A DNA stretch of 64,000 nt from Tatlockia sp. Lineage in GTDB: Bacteria > Pseudomonadota > Gammaproteobacteria > Legionellales > Legionellaceae. The notes below the pieces were generated by a model. It worked only from the letters and a program-made list of their open reading frames with translations, did no database searches and was not told the origin of the DNA. The DNA lies in assembly GCA_013697725.1 (NCBI GenBank), contig JACCWI010000026.1:62001-126000 (forward strand), written 5' to 3'. A program made the position numbers and the translations under genes. Positions 35,017 to 44,500 of this stretch are shown here, in pieces (positions within the stretch are counted from its first letter, which is position 1; every line of letters starts with the position of its first letter).

Positions 35017-36279
35017 TTAAATTGTTTCTCTTTCTAAATTTTCTAAATTATTAAAACTCAAGTTATCAAATGCCATTGTTTTAACAGTATAATTTCTGGT
35101 AGTGGGTAAGCACTGGGGGTAATTTTTAGCAATAAAGTCTATTATTTTTTCTCTAATTTCATTTTTCAATTCATTTGCCTCAGAAGCATTGCGTGCACTT
35201 GCTAAAATTTTTATTTCCATTACTTGCTCTTTTAAATCACTAACGTTCAGCTTACCCACGTCTTTGTCCCAAAAAGAGGAGGAATTTAAAACGACATTTA
35301 ACTGATGACGAACCTTAGATACTGGCAAGGTAAAATCCACATAAAGTGTAACTTTAGCGATGAGATTTGAGTTTTGTTTAGATGACCAATTTTCAAATGA
35401 TTTTTCCAAAAAATAATTAGTAGGTACAATTAAGCGTCGCCAGTCCCATAACTTTATGACAACCGATCTGAAATTAATTTCCTCAATAACACCTTGTTCA
35501 TTATCAATTACTACAACGTCCCCTATTTTAATAGGTTGTGTCAGGGCAATTTCTAAACCGGAAAAAATTGAGCCTAATGAACGCTGTGCTGTAAAGGTAG
35601 CAATTAAACCTAATAATCCAGCCGTAGTTAGAACACTGGCTCCTAAAGCACGGACATTATCAAACAGTGTTAATATTGCCCCAATAGTAATTGCGATAAG
35701 TACTGAATAGGCAACCCGCTTGAGAATAAGTGTTTTGGTAACAATCTTTCGACCATCAATAGTGCCAGAAAGATCTTCGTAATGTTGATTTAAGAGCTTT
35801 TCTGAAATATCTACGAGTTTAAAAACTAGAGAACTGATACAAATAATAATCAAGATTGAAGTAACTTTATTAAAAATATGGGATGAATCCCCCGGTAAAT
35901 TTAATTGTTGAACTAAAAGATTAAATAAACTTAAAAACGAAAGGGCTTTTAACATTCTGGAAAAAAAAGGTATAAAAATTGCAAAACGGGAGTGGTTTAG
36001 AAATATAGAAGAATTAGATAAAGCCAATTTAAGGGTGTTAATGATCCTTGAAATTAACCAATAACTACCAAGCGTCATAACACACCAATAGCAGTAATAT
36101 TCTATTAAATTAATTTTAATAGGATTTGAAAAAATAGTAGTAAAATAGAAACCATAATTAATAAAAAACAGGTGAAAAATAGAAAAAGTTAGCATAAAGA
36201 ATAAGGGGATAAATCCCGCTTTTGTTGATCCTGTTAAGATTGTTTTATTTTGGTTTAAAAGAGTGGATTTAGAATTCAT
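35017..36279 (-). CDS. MscS-family mechanosensitive ion channel
   Basis: A 420-residue protein with about six hydrophobic segments in the first 245 residues. The pore helix reads ASVLTTAGLLGLIATFTAQ, with the Ala/Gly packing typical of TM3 in MscS. The beta domain follows (SGLEIALTQPIKIGDVVVI, VIEEINFRSVVIKLWDWR, LIVPTNYFLEK), then an alpha/beta C-terminal domain. MscS channels release osmolytes on hypo-osmotic shock. The gene is followed upstream on the same strand by two small unknown genes with 55- and 74-base gaps, suggesting an operon transcribed from about 37950. Confidence 0.93.
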   Translation of the reverse strand: MNSKSTLLNQNKTILTGSTKAGFIPLFFMLTFSIFHLFFINYGFYFTTIFSNPIKINLIEYYCYWCVMTLGSYWLISRIINTLKLALSNSSIFLNHSRFAIFIPFFSRMLKALSFLSLFNLLVQQLNLPGDSSHIFNKVTSILIIICISSLVFKLVDISEKLLNQHYEDLSGTIDGRKIVTKTLILKRVAYSVLIAITIGAILTLFDNVRALGASVLTTAGLLGLIATFTAQRSLGSIFSGLEIALTQPIKIGDVVVIDNEQGVIEEINFRSVVIKLWDWRRLIVPTNYFLEKSFENWSSKQNSNLIAKVTLYVDFTLPVSKVRHQLNVVLNSSSFWDKDVGKLNVSDLKEQVMEIKILASARNASEANELKNEIREKIIDFIAKNYPQCLPTTRNYTVKTMAFDNLSFNNLENLERETI

Positions 36280-36334
36280 TTAAGAGACTCCGGTGCAAAT
36301 TTTAGAATATTTATAGAGGTATTATACAGATATT

Positions 36335-37633
36335 TTAGATCTTTAACTTCTCAAGAACTAATCGCTCCTGTTTTTTAATCTTGTTGAATTTATCAATATT
36401 TTCAATAGCGGTATAAATATTTATAATACGTTTAACTTGAATTTTTAGTTTGGTTAAAATTGTTATTTTTCTTTTCAAAAAAATATCGTCTTTTTCCAGA
36501 AGATTAAACGCTCTTTTAGTTTTATCCACTTCATTTTCACGAATATAATTTTTATAATTGTTATAAATAAAAGAAAGGCCAAAATAGAGAGTGAGGCTGA
36601 TTGCTAGAGCAAACTCAATCATACGTGAACTGGGATTTCTTAATAGTTTTTCTAAATGAGTGAGACCTAATTCCTTGGCTAAATTAGGACCGCCAGCGAG
36701 AAAAACAAACATTGAGGCAAATCCCCCCAATAAAGTAGGAAAAAATCCGGCAAGCAACGAGAGATAATTTTGATGCAGCCAGGTACTCCGATTAGGTATG
36801 GCTACTGATTTAGTGGCTGGGTTGGATAATAAACCTATAAATGATTCAGATCGTGCCAGCATTTCTATATCGCTACTAGATCTTCCTGAATCGTTTAGTG
36901 GATCGGATCCTATAAAACTTAGCTCAATGGAATCCTCTAGTTTGGATACAATTTTTATCAAGCGTTCACTGTAAAATTGATAAATTTCATCTTCATTGAT
37001 AATCTCCGTTTTTAACAAAATAGCTTCTTTAATTTGTGAAAACCAGGATGAAAAATCAATATTATTTTCAAAGGAAAAAAAGGATTTTTCGAGTGATTTA
37101 TTGGAAGAAATGGGTAATAAAAAAGATTTATCAGTTAAGTAATATAATGAATTATTTAAATGCTTTATCAATGAACCAAGCGATTCATTTTCTTTGCTTA
37201 TAATAAGCTTTATAACCTTTAATTGAAGATTATGAATTCTTTGATTTTGCAAAGCCGATTTTGAACTCTGAGTAGTTAATTTAAAGCTCAAAAAACCAAC
37301 AATGAAACTTGCAAAAAAAGAAATTGAGGTGATTAGCATGAGGGTTTTATAAGAGTCCAAATGAAGACCCATAAAACCTGAAAATCCCATCCAAGCGCCA
37401 AAAATTGAAGTAATTACCGTATTTAAAACTAAAGCGACATTTCCTGACTTTTCAATGCGATTAGAAGAAACGGAAATTAATTGCTGTTGATTAAGTAAGC
37501 CCAAATGCAATAAATTAGCTAATTGAGCTTTGTTCAATTGTTTTTTTAGATGTTCATTTCCAAGACGTAGATGGGATAATAAGAGATTTAATTCGACTAA
37601 GTTCAAATCTTCCAATTTAATAGTTGCTGTCAT
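36335..37633 (-). CDS. four-TM coiled-coil membrane protein of unknown function
   Basis: This 432-residue protein has an N-terminal Leu-rich helical stretch (residues 8-55, heptad-like), two TM segments at about 65-88 and 96-117, a long cytoplasmic or periplasmic helical region, two more TM segments at about 300-320 and 343-362, and a Lys-rich coiled-coil tail (about 370-432). No enzyme motif is present. Its place between an 80-residue gene and an MscS channel on the same strand suggests a membrane-stress role; that is inference only. Confidence 0.75.
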   Translation of the reverse strand: MTATIKLEDLNLVELNLLLSHLRLGNEHLKKQLNKAQLANLLHLGLLNQQQLISVSSNRIEKSGNVALVLNTVITSIFGAWMGFSGFMGLHLDSYKTLMLITSISFFASFIVGFLSFKLTTQSSKSALQNQRIHNLQLKVIKLIISKENESLGSLIKHLNNSLYYLTDKSFLLPISSNKSLEKSFFSFENNIDFSSWFSQIKEAILLKTEIINEDEIYQFYSERLIKIVSKLEDSIELSFIGSDPLNDSGRSSSDIEMLARSESFIGLLSNPATKSVAIPNRSTWLHQNYLSLLAGFFPTLLGGFASMFVFLAGGPNLAKELGLTHLEKLLRNPSSRMIEFALAISLTLYFGLSFIYNNYKNYIRENEVDKTKRAFNLLEKDDIFLKRKITILTKLKIQVKRIINIYTAIENIDKFNKIKKQERLVLEKLKI

Positions 37634-37707
37634 AAATACCTGATAATAAAAAGGGGGTAATGGATGGTGCAGATCTAAATAAACCTCTTAATACCATTGG
37701 GGTACAA

Positions 37708-37950
37708 TCAAGCATGAATTGAATCTCTCAATGAAGCTAAAAGTTCATGTATAGACCGAGTAAAATCTTTTTGTTTAATACCATCACTTAACATATTTTC
37801 TTCTTCAGCAATCTGCTTCAATACAATTTCATCAAGCCAATTTTCCAGAGATTTAATTTTTTCTAAAGCGCTTAAGCTATTGTCATTATTAAGCTCCTCA
37901 GGGCTTTGAAAAAATTTAGTGGGATTAGCAATTTTTTCCAGATTATTCAT
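37708..37950 (-). CDS. small conserved hypothetical protein
   Basis: This 80-residue acidic helical protein (PTKFFQSPEELNNDNSLSAL, EKIKSLENWLDEIVLKQIAEEENML) follows the layout of a widespread small family in which a P-x-E-L segment, a Leu/Ser turn, an LxxWxxD helix and a final helix ending in a short LLASLRD-type stretch occur in order. Members are often found beside cation or mechanosensitive transport genes and have no known function. It is the first gene of the probable operon with the four-TM protein and the MscS channel. Confidence 0.65.
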   Translation of the reverse strand: MNNLEKIANPTKFFQSPEELNNDNSLSALEKIKSLENWLDEIVLKQIAEEENMLSDGIKQKDFTRSIHELLASLRDSIHA

Positions 37951-38045
37951 TTTTATTTATCCTTAAATGTCATTAAGCTCTTAACTAAGATAAGCATCTC
38001 ACATGAATATGTCAAGTTTTTTTGTTCTTTTCTGTCACAGAAAAT

Positions 38046-38082
38046 TTGACAATAGATGCTTTATCAGCTTAAATAGAGCTCT
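38046..38082 (+). promoter_or_regulatory. putative promoter and shared box upstream of the 38103 paralogue
   Basis: TTGACA (38046-38051) and TTAAAT (38069-38074) are spaced by 17 bases. The TTAAAT lies inside GCTTAAATAGAGCTCT (38067-38082), identical to the box at 30863-30878 ahead of the paralogous gene. Both boxes lie 20-23 bases before the start codon. Confidence 0.5.
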
Positions 38083-38102
38083 AATTTAGTATGAGGTAAA
38101 CT

Positions 38103-38516
38103 ATGGGTCGAGCGATATTTGGGTTAATACTGGCAGCTATTTTGAGCAGCTCTGCGAATGCAAAATCGCCTTGTGATGCATTTAAAATAAAGTTGAAAAA
38201 CAATCTCGCGGAAGATCTAACGTTTACAACTATCAATCTACATGGTGCTAAAATTTTACCTAATAATACTAAAAAATTAATAGCTACCTGTGAGCAGTCT
38301 TTTCTAGTGAATAAAAGCACTCCTGACCTTCCTATACAGGGTGAGTTTATTTTGGAGTCACTCAGCTTTCCTGTAAAAAAAATTAAAATAATGTTTAATT
38401 TAAAAAGTATTGCTAATAAATGCATCTATCGAGATAACTCATCTATTAACAATGATTATATTATTCAACATGTCAAAAATAGGGAATTTGCTAAATATTC
38501 AATAAATAGGAAATAA
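38103..38516 (+). CDS. small secreted protein, paralogue of the gene at 30902
   Basis: A 137-residue protein with ATGAGGT before ATG 38103 and a signal peptide ending SSSANAK. The mature part begins SPCDAFKIKLKNNL and shares the FNL and VNKS motifs and Cys positions with the product at 30902; sequence identity is moderate, so the duplication is old. The C-terminal 25 residues differ. It converges on pmrB with a 21-base gap and no visible terminator. Confidence 0.82.
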   Translation: MGRAIFGLILAAILSSSANAKSPCDAFKIKLKNNLAEDLTFTTINLHGAKILPNNTKKLIATCEQSFLVNKSTPDLPIQGEFILESLSFPVKKIKIMFNLKSIANKCIYRDNSSINNDYIIQHVKNREFAKYSINRK

Positions 38517-38537
38517 AAAGTAAATATTTAAATGGTA

Positions 38538-39962
38538 TTAGTTTTTGAGGACCTCAGGGTTTGAAATGGGGAAATAAACTCGCACAATAAGCCCTGAGCC
38601 TTCTAACGGTGAATCGAGTTCAACGCGACCGCCGTGTAAATCGGTGATTTGGCGCACAATAGCTAATCCTAAGCCACTGCCAGTGCTCTTATTTCCTAGA
38701 ACCCGGAAAAAGCGCTCAAAAACCCTTGATTGCAATTCCAGGGGGATACCCGGACCGTTATCTTTTACTTCAAGAATTAAATTTTGTTTTTTCCTAAATA
38801 CATGCACCGAAACTTTGCCATGATCTTTGGAATAACGAATAGCATTATCAACTAGATTTCTAATTAAAATACTTAGTGCTGTTAGATTTCCTGCAAAATT
38901 TGGTGGATTCTCATCGTGTTCAAACTCAAGCTCAATTTGCTTTTCAACTGCACTTGGCGCTAACATCGCCAAAACTTCGCGAGTGATTTTTACCAGGTTT
39001 ACATCATCAATATCATTAAGACCAGCGGCCTCAGGTACTAATTTGCTCATTGTGAGAAGTTGTTGAACGATGTGAGTGCTGCGATTTACACTGGCAATCA
39101 ATTTGTGCAAAGCCAAATTCTTTTCATCAATATTGTTAGTATTAAGAGCAACTTGAGCCTGCGCTTTAAGTGCTGCAAGAGGAGTTCTTAATTCATGGGC
39201 TGCATCAGCTGCAAAGCGTTTTTCTCGTTCGAAACCCTCTTGTAAGCGATAAAATAATTTATTTAATTCATCGATAACGGGTTTTATCTCTTCAGGAACT
39301 TCTTCTAAATCAACGGGTTCTAAATGAGTAGGGGCACGATTTGCCACTTCTTGGGCCACGCGATCCAAGCTATCCAGACCTCGACCAATAATAATCCAGA
39401 TAAGCAAGCCAGATAAGGGAAAGGTAAGCAACATGATATAAAGATCATCTTGAGCAATACGATGGCCAAGTTCATTTCGCGTGTCATAACGCTCGGCGAG
39501 AACAGTTCTGACTCCCGCTTTTTCATTATAGGTGGTAAAAACACGCCACTTTTGTCGACCTAACATTTTATCACTAAAACCATCAACCTCAGCAGTTAGA
39601 GGAATTTTGGGCGCCGTAGGTGAATGCAACAATAGTTTCCCCCCATTGGTCCAAACCTGAAAATTGAACTTCTCAAGATAAGATTTGGGCGGTTGATCAT
39701 TTAAAAAGCGGCGTTTATAAAAATGATCTATTTTCTGAGGGATAAATTCCAAAGCATCTTGAATTTGAGTAAGAGGCCGTTGATGCAAATCATCCCCTAA
39801 TAGGGCTTGATAGGATAAAGCTGAGATAGCCATAAGTGTATCAAGGTGTTCTTGAATGTCTTTTTGATCAAGGTAATAATTACCTATGGCGGTAAGAGTG
39901 GTGGTAATTGTAATTGCTAACAGTAAATTAATTAGCAAAAATTTACGAATTGAAGATTTCAC
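38538..39962 (-). CDS. pmrB: sensor histidine kinase, PmrB type
   Basis: A 474-residue kinase starting at GTG 39962. It has TM1 at about 8-28, a periplasmic domain of about 145 residues, TM2 at about 173-193, HAMP, a HisKA box RFAADAAHELRTPLAAL with phospho-acceptor His256, and a HATPase domain with NAIRYS (N box), DNGPGIP (G1), FRVLG and GSGLGLAIV (G2). It sits 5 bases after the regulator gene in one operon. In Legionella the PmrA/PmrB pair controls many Dot/Icm effector and icm genes; the identification here rests on architecture and on location a few genes from rpoS, hmgA and ruvCA as in L. pneumophila. Confidence 0.85.
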   Translation of the reverse strand: MKSSIRKFLLINLLLAITITTTLTAIGNYYLDQKDIQEHLDTLMAISALSYQALLGDDLHQRPLTQIQDALEFIPQKIDHFYKRRFLNDQPPKSYLEKFNFQVWTNGGKLLLHSPTAPKIPLTAEVDGFSDKMLGRQKWRVFTTYNEKAGVRTVLAERYDTRNELGHRIAQDDLYIMLLTFPLSGLLIWIIIGRGLDSLDRVAQEVANRAPTHLEPVDLEEVPEEIKPVIDELNKLFYRLQEGFEREKRFAADAAHELRTPLAALKAQAQVALNTNNIDEKNLALHKLIASVNRSTHIVQQLLTMSKLVPEAAGLNDIDDVNLVKITREVLAMLAPSAVEKQIELEFEHDENPPNFAGNLTALSILIRNLVDNAIRYSKDHGKVSVHVFRKKQNLILEVKDNGPGIPLELQSRVFERFFRVLGNKSTGSGLGLAIVRQITDLHGGRVELDSPLEGSGLIVRVYFPISNPEVLKN

Positions 39963-39967
39963 GATAC

Positions 39968-40636
39968 TTAATTACTCTCGTTTTTTTCGACCATATAGCC
40001 AACTCCACGAATGGTTCGAATAAAATTAGCATTGAGTTTTTTGCGGAGGTTGTGGATATGCACTTCCAATGCATTAGAATCAACATCCTCATCCCAACCG
40101 TAGATACTTTGCATAAGCTGTTCTCGCGATAAAACTTGTCCTGAATTTTCAAGCAATTTTTGCAATAAGGCAAATTCGCGGCGAGGAACATTTACTATGA
40201 CCTCATCGACATAAACCGAATGGGCTGCGGGATCTAAAGTTACGTTTCGGTATTGCAATACCGTATCGGCTCGTCCTTGGGAACGTCGAACCAAAGCACG
40301 TACTCGAGCGCTCAATTCATTCATATCAAAAGGTTTGGTCATGTAATCGTCAGCGCCGCTATCAAGACCTTTAATTCGATCCTCAACAGTCTCACGCGCA
40401 GTAAGAATAATAACTGGTGTTGAATTGCCGTCATGGCGTATTGATTGTAGAAAGGCAAGGCCGGACAGTTTAGGGAGACCTAAATCTAAAATTATTAACT
40501 CAAAAGATTCTGATTTGACTGCAGCGCGGGCTGTTTCACCATCTTTTAACCAATCGACAATGTACCCAAACTGAGTGAGGCCTGCTTTAACAGCATCACC
40601 GAGTAGCTCATCATCTTCAACCAGTAGCAATCGCAT
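39968..40636 (-). CDS. pmrA: response regulator, PmrA type (OmpR family)
   Basis: The start is placed at ATG 40636 because AGGAG lies five bases upstream and the product then opens MRLLLVEDDELLGDA; a longer frame lacks support. The 222-residue protein has a receiver domain with acidic pocket and phospho-acceptor Asp51 (LIILDLGLPKLSG), Thr in ILTAR and Lys in MTKPFD, and a winged-helix DNA-binding domain (VPRREFALLQKLLE; LEVHIHNLRKKL; IRTIRGVGYMVE). It is cotranscribed with pmrB downstream. Confidence 0.88.
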   Translation of the reverse strand: MRLLLVEDDELLGDAVKAGLTQFGYIVDWLKDGETARAAVKSESFELIILDLGLPKLSGLAFLQSIRHDGNSTPVIILTARETVEDRIKGLDSGADDYMTKPFDMNELSARVRALVRRSQGRADTVLQYRNVTLDPAAHSVYVDEVIVNVPRREFALLQKLLENSGQVLSREQLMQSIYGWDEDVDSNALEVHIHNLRKKLNANFIRTIRGVGYMVEKNESN

Positions 40637-40662
40637 TGCTGCTCCTAAAGTTTTAGGCAATT

Positions 40663-41226
40663 CTAAAGAGAATCCCCTGAGGGTTGACGTTCTACATCCT
40701 TGTCAATTAAGTGTCGAGTTAAATAAAGTGCTTGCATAAAAACAAAAAGCAAAGTGAACCCAGCACCTCCAAACAATTTAAAATTAACCCAGATATCAGT
40801 ACTATAATAGTAGGCTACATACAGGTTAACCGTTCCCATTAACACAAAAAACAAAGCCCAGGCAAAATTTAAGCGAAACCAAATTTTGCGCGGTAAATTT
40901 ATGTTTCCTTCCATCATTTTCTGAATTAAAGTTTTTTTTGAAAATAAAGGCGAACCCAGGAATACCAAAGCGGTTAGCCAATATATACCTGTTGGCTTCC
41001 ATTTAATAAACCAAGGGTTATGGAAAAATAAGGTTGCACCACCTAAAACAAAGAGCAAACCAAAGCTAATTAGATGCATTTTCTCAAACCGTTTATGCTT
41101 AAGGCGATAAAAAATGACTTGAAATAGTGAAGCCGCGATAGCTACCGCTGTAGCTGTGTAAATTCCAAACAGTTTATAACTGAGAAAGAAAATAAAAATG
41201 GGAAAAAAATCAAAAAGGAATTTCAT
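40663..41226 (-). CDS. yciB: intracellular septation protein YciB
   Basis: This 187-residue inner-membrane protein has the family N-terminus [19 protein letters not shown] and five hydrophobic segments, plus the conserved [13 protein letters not shown] and [15 protein letters not shown]. YciB (IspZ) proteins affect cell-envelope integrity and division. The length is normal. It lies 26 bases upstream of pmrA on the same strand and may share its transcript. Confidence 0.95.
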   Translation of the reverse strand: MKFLFDFFPIFIFFLSYKLFGIYTATAVAIAASLFQVIFYRLKHKRFEKMHLISFGLLFVLGGATLFFHNPWFIKWKPTGIYWLTALVFLGSPLFSKKTLIQKMMEGNINLPRKIWFRLNFAWALFFVLMGTVNLYVAYYYSTDIWVNFKLFGGAGFTLLFVFMQALYLTRHLIDKDVERQPSGDSL

Positions 41227-41352
41227 AGAGTTTTTTAAATGTTAATTATTCCTTAAGTATATCATAGGATCTCTAACTAGTTTACAAAACCTGGCCAATT
41301 GTACCTGGGTCTCTGAATTAATCATCTTAAATTAAATCTCCTGCTGAACAAC

Positions 41353-42786
41353 TTAACCGATTATTAGCTGCTGGCCAGGAGTTAACCGGTTATGCTGCAA
41401 ACCAGGGTTAAGTTGAATCAGTTTTTTTAGATCAGTGAAATTCTTGTTGGCAATGCTATTTAACGTATCGCCGGGTTTGGTTATATAAAGTCCTTCTATA
41501 ATAATAGTTCTCCAAATAATCAATTGTGTTCCAGTCATCAAAACACCATTAATATCAATATTATTCCACTTGGCAAGGTCTATTTTGGTTAGATTATACT
41601 TTTTCTCTAAAGTCTTATAACTGTCGCCCGGCTGAACGATATGTATCACCTTATAGGTTTCAAAGCTTTTAGGCCTATCTTTGATAATAGCAGCAGTTGG
41701 ACATAGGGGTTGAGATGGCTGCAAATTTTTAGAGCTAGGGATTAGTAAATTTTGTCCATCGATTAATTGTTGCGAAGTTAACTGATTAAGTTCCCTAATG
41801 AGCCTTGTCGTTGTGAAATACTTCTGAGCGATGGATTCAATACTCTCACCCTTTGATACTCGATGCTGAGCCCAGCTGACTCGCTTCTCAGTGGGTAATG
41901 AGGCTAAATTACGATTAAAATCAATTACTTTAGATTTAGGAATTAATAATTTAAAAGGTTGATTAGGTGCAGTTGTCCAGCGATTATACCCAGGATTCAG
42001 TTTGATCAAGTCCTTATAAGAAATGCCAGCAAGTTTTGCTGCATTAGCGAGGTCAATTTGGCTGCCAACATTAATTTCTTCAAAATAAGCTGCATGAGGA
42101 ATGTCGGGTAAATTAACTTGATAATGAACAGGATTATTAATAATCTCTGCAAGTGCCAACAATCGAGGAACGTAGACCTTGGTTTCATTCGGTAAATGTA
42201 GAGTCCAAAAATAATCGTGATTAGCCGCTTTTACAGCACGGGAAACCGCACCTTCGCCAGCATCATAGGAAGCAATCGCTAAAAGCCAGTTGCCTTTGAA
42301 ATATCGGCTAAGGAAAGTTAGGTAGTTGAGTGCAGCAGCTGTAGAGGAAGGGATACTACGCCTGGCATCGAACCACCAGTCTTGTTTTAAGCCCCAATGA
42401 GTCCCTGTTCCGGGCATGAATTGCCACAATCCAGCAGCACCTACTGATGAATAGGCGAAGGGATCAAAAGCACTTTCAATCATGGGTAAAAGTGCCAGTT
42501 CTCCCGGCAGTCCGCGTTTTTTAACTTCTGTAACTATATGATATATATATGGCCTTGCTTGAATTAACCGCTGAAAATATCCAGGATGAGCGAGGAACCA
42601 CCGTAATTGAGCCTGAACCTCAGGTTGATTTATATTATGATCTAAAGAGAATTGACCTCGTAATACATCCCAAATATTAGGTGCCAGCTGAGAGTGAAGG
42701 TTATTTGAAAATAAGAAAAAGCCAAGAAGCAAAAAAAAGCCTGCATAGGGTTTAAATTTCAACGTAAAAGCCTGTTTTTTACTCAA
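41353..42786 (-). CDS. mltD: membrane-bound lytic murein transglycosylase D
   Basis: A 477-residue secreted or anchored peptidoglycan lyase. A signal anchor (FFLLLGFFLFSNN) is followed by an SLT catalytic domain at about 95-230 with catalytic Glu in LPMIESAFDPFAYSSVGA, then GLWQFMPGTGTHWGL and IASYDAGEGAVSRA. Three LysM domains follow at about 310-350, 378-420 and 430-476 (KGESIESIAQKYF; PGDSYKTLEKKYN; PGDTLNSIANKNF). It cleaves the MurNAc-GlcNAc bond, forming 1,6-anhydro ends. The gene is upstream of yciB on the same strand, 126 bases away. Confidence 0.95.
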   Translation of the reverse strand: MSKKQAFTLKFKPYAGFFLLLGFFLFSNNLHSQLAPNIWDVLRGQFSLDHNINQPEVQAQLRWFLAHPGYFQRLIQARPYIYHIVTEVKKRGLPGELALLPMIESAFDPFAYSSVGAAGLWQFMPGTGTHWGLKQDWWFDARRSIPSSTAAALNYLTFLSRYFKGNWLLAIASYDAGEGAVSRAVKAANHDYFWTLHLPNETKVYVPRLLALAEIINNPVHYQVNLPDIPHAAYFEEINVGSQIDLANAAKLAGISYKDLIKLNPGYNRWTTAPNQPFKLLIPKSKVIDFNRNLASLPTEKRVSWAQHRVSKGESIESIAQKYFTTTRLIRELNQLTSQQLIDGQNLLIPSSKNLQPSQPLCPTAAIIKDRPKSFETYKVIHIVQPGDSYKTLEKKYNLTKIDLAKWNNIDINGVLMTGTQLIIWRTIIIEGLYITKPGDTLNSIANKNFTDLKKLIQLNPGLQHNRLTPGQQLIIG

Positions 42787-42884
42787 TGGTCCAACAGTTT
42801 ACTAAATAATAGTGTGGCTATACATACTACGAAGCAAGTTTTATAAAGTCCAACAATTGCTTTCACTAAATTGAGTTAACTATA

Positions 42885-43649
42885 TTAATTAAAATTATCT
42901 TTTTCTGCCCTGATCAATTTGAAAACTGCTAAAGAATCAGTAGATTTAGAACCCTTAAGTTTTGCAAAAGCTTTTACTCCTGCAGTTTCTGTACGAAAAA
43001 AAGGATTAATTTCTTTTTCTACAGCGATACTTGATGGCAGGGAACAGGTATTAGACTTTGCTAATAAGAGTTGAGCATAGTTATATATAGTTAAATTGTC
43101 AGGTTCAACGGTTGCAGCAAAACGTAAATTTTTCAAAGTATATTCATGCGCCGCGAATACTTGGGTATTTTCTGGTAAATTTTTTAATTTCTGCAGAGAA
43201 TCATGAAGTTCTTCAATAGTGCCGTCAAAAACTCGCCCACAGCCTGCAGAAAACAAAGTATCACCACAAAATAACCAACCTTGATTTGGCTCGTAGTAAC
43301 TAATATGCGATGCAGTATGTCCGGGGGTGTTGATTATTTTAAATTGGTAAGAATCAATTTTTAGATAATCTGGTTCTTTAAGACTATGGTCTACCTCAGG
43401 GATACGCTTATCATAGGGACCATAAACAGGAAGCTTGGGGTTAAGATTAATAAGTTCTGAAACTCCACCCATGTGATCGTTGTGATGGTGAGTTAAAAGG
43501 ATAGCTTGGAGGCTTAATTTTTCTTTGTCGAGAAAACGAATCACTGGCTCGGCTTGCCCGGGATCTATGCACAGAACTTGTTTATTTTCTTCGTTAATAA
43601 TCATCCAAATATAATTATCGTAAAAAGCCGACAGAGGTTGGATTTTCAT
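42885..43649 (-). CDS. gloB: hydroxyacylglutathione hydrolase (glyoxalase II)
   Basis: A 254-residue metallo-beta-lactamase-fold enzyme that hydrolyses S-D-lactoylglutathione in methylglyoxal detoxification. It carries THHHNDHMGG (His54, His56, Asp58, His59), NTPGHTASH and FCGDTLFSAGCGR, then the C-terminal glutathione-binding part with AAHEYTLKNLRFA. The length is normal. AAAAGGAG precedes the ATG at 43649. It starts 14 bases after rlmJ on the same strand, so the two form an operon. Confidence 0.96.
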   Translation of the reverse strand: MKIQPLSAFYDNYIWMIINEENKQVLCIDPGQAEPVIRFLDKEKLSLQAILLTHHHNDHMGGVSELINLNPKLPVYGPYDKRIPEVDHSLKEPDYLKIDSYQFKIINTPGHTASHISYYEPNQGWLFCGDTLFSAGCGRVFDGTIEELHDSLQKLKNLPENTQVFAAHEYTLKNLRFAATVEPDNLTIYNYAQLLLAKSNTCSLPSSIAVEKEINPFFRTETAGVKAFAKLKGSKSTDSLAVFKLIRAEKDNFN

Positions 43650-43663
43650 AACTAATACTCCTT

Positions 43664-44500
43664 TTAATCACAGTTTAGCTCATTTACCAAAAAGGTAGAC
43701 TTACCGGGATTAAATACAGTAGTTAAGTGTTTAAGGCCAAGCTTAAGCTCTTCACAGAGCACATAAGGGGGATTGATGATCCAGAGTCCACATCCTGTCA
43801 TACCTTCTTGACCTGAATTTAAATTAAATTCTATGCGTAGATTAGATTTCGCACCAATAGCTTGCATATTGCGCAATAATTGCTCGTGATAATAGTTGTC
43901 AACGAGCGGATACCATAGGCAAAAAACGCCGGTTGAGAAGCGCTGATATGCAGCCTTGATTGCTTTTGGTATGAGCTTGTACTCCGTTTTTATTTCAAAA
44001 CTAGGATCAATAAATATTAGGCCGCGACGCTCAGGTGGAGGAAGTAAAGAACCCAGACTTGCTACCCCATCACTATGGCTGCAAAAGACTCGTTTACCAG
44101 CATGGTGTAATGATTCTAAATGCTCAAACTCACGAGGATGTAATTCACAACAATAGATTCTGTCTTGCTCACGCAGTAAATTAATCGCTAAACAAGGTGA
44201 TCCTGGATAGTACCGTAATTTTTTTGAGGTATTTAGATCACCAATGATTTCAATGTAGGGCGAGAATAGAGTTGGCAATTTATCTTTTTGTTTCCAAAGA
44301 AGTTCAATTCCCTCACCGTATTCCTTAGTTTTGCTAGCCTGTTGATCAAATAAATCATAACCTCCTCGTCCAGAATGGGTTTCCAGATAAAAAAGCGGCT
44401 TTTCTTTTTCAGTCATATATTTTAATAAACGACTCAAGGTTAGATGTTTAACAACATCAGCAAAACCGCCAGCATGATAACCGTGTTGATAGCTAAGCAT
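43664..44500 (-). CDS. rlmJ: 23S rRNA (adenine-2030-N6)-methyltransferase RlmJ
   Basis: A 278-residue enzyme that methylates A2030 of 23S rRNA. It starts MLSYQHGYHAGGFADVVKHL, the typical family N-terminus, and carries YPGSPCLAINLLR, ELHPREFEHL, and the N6-methyltransferase catalytic motif GLIFIDPSFEIKTEY. The usual (D/N)PPY is DPSF here, an accepted variant in this family. ATG 44500 is the only plausible start. gloB follows 14 bases downstream. Confidence 0.93.
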   Translation of the reverse strand: MLSYQHGYHAGGFADVVKHLTLSRLLKYMTEKEKPLFYLETHSGRGGYDLFDQQASKTKEYGEGIELLWKQKDKLPTLFSPYIEIIGDLNTSKKLRYYPGSPCLAINLLREQDRIYCCELHPREFEHLESLHHAGKRVFCSHSDGVASLGSLLPPPERRGLIFIDPSFEIKTEYKLIPKAIKAAYQRFSTGVFCLWYPLVDNYYHEQLLRNMQAIGAKSNLRIEFNLNSGQEGMTGCGLWIINPPYVLCEELKLGLKHLTTVFNPGKSTFLVNELNCD

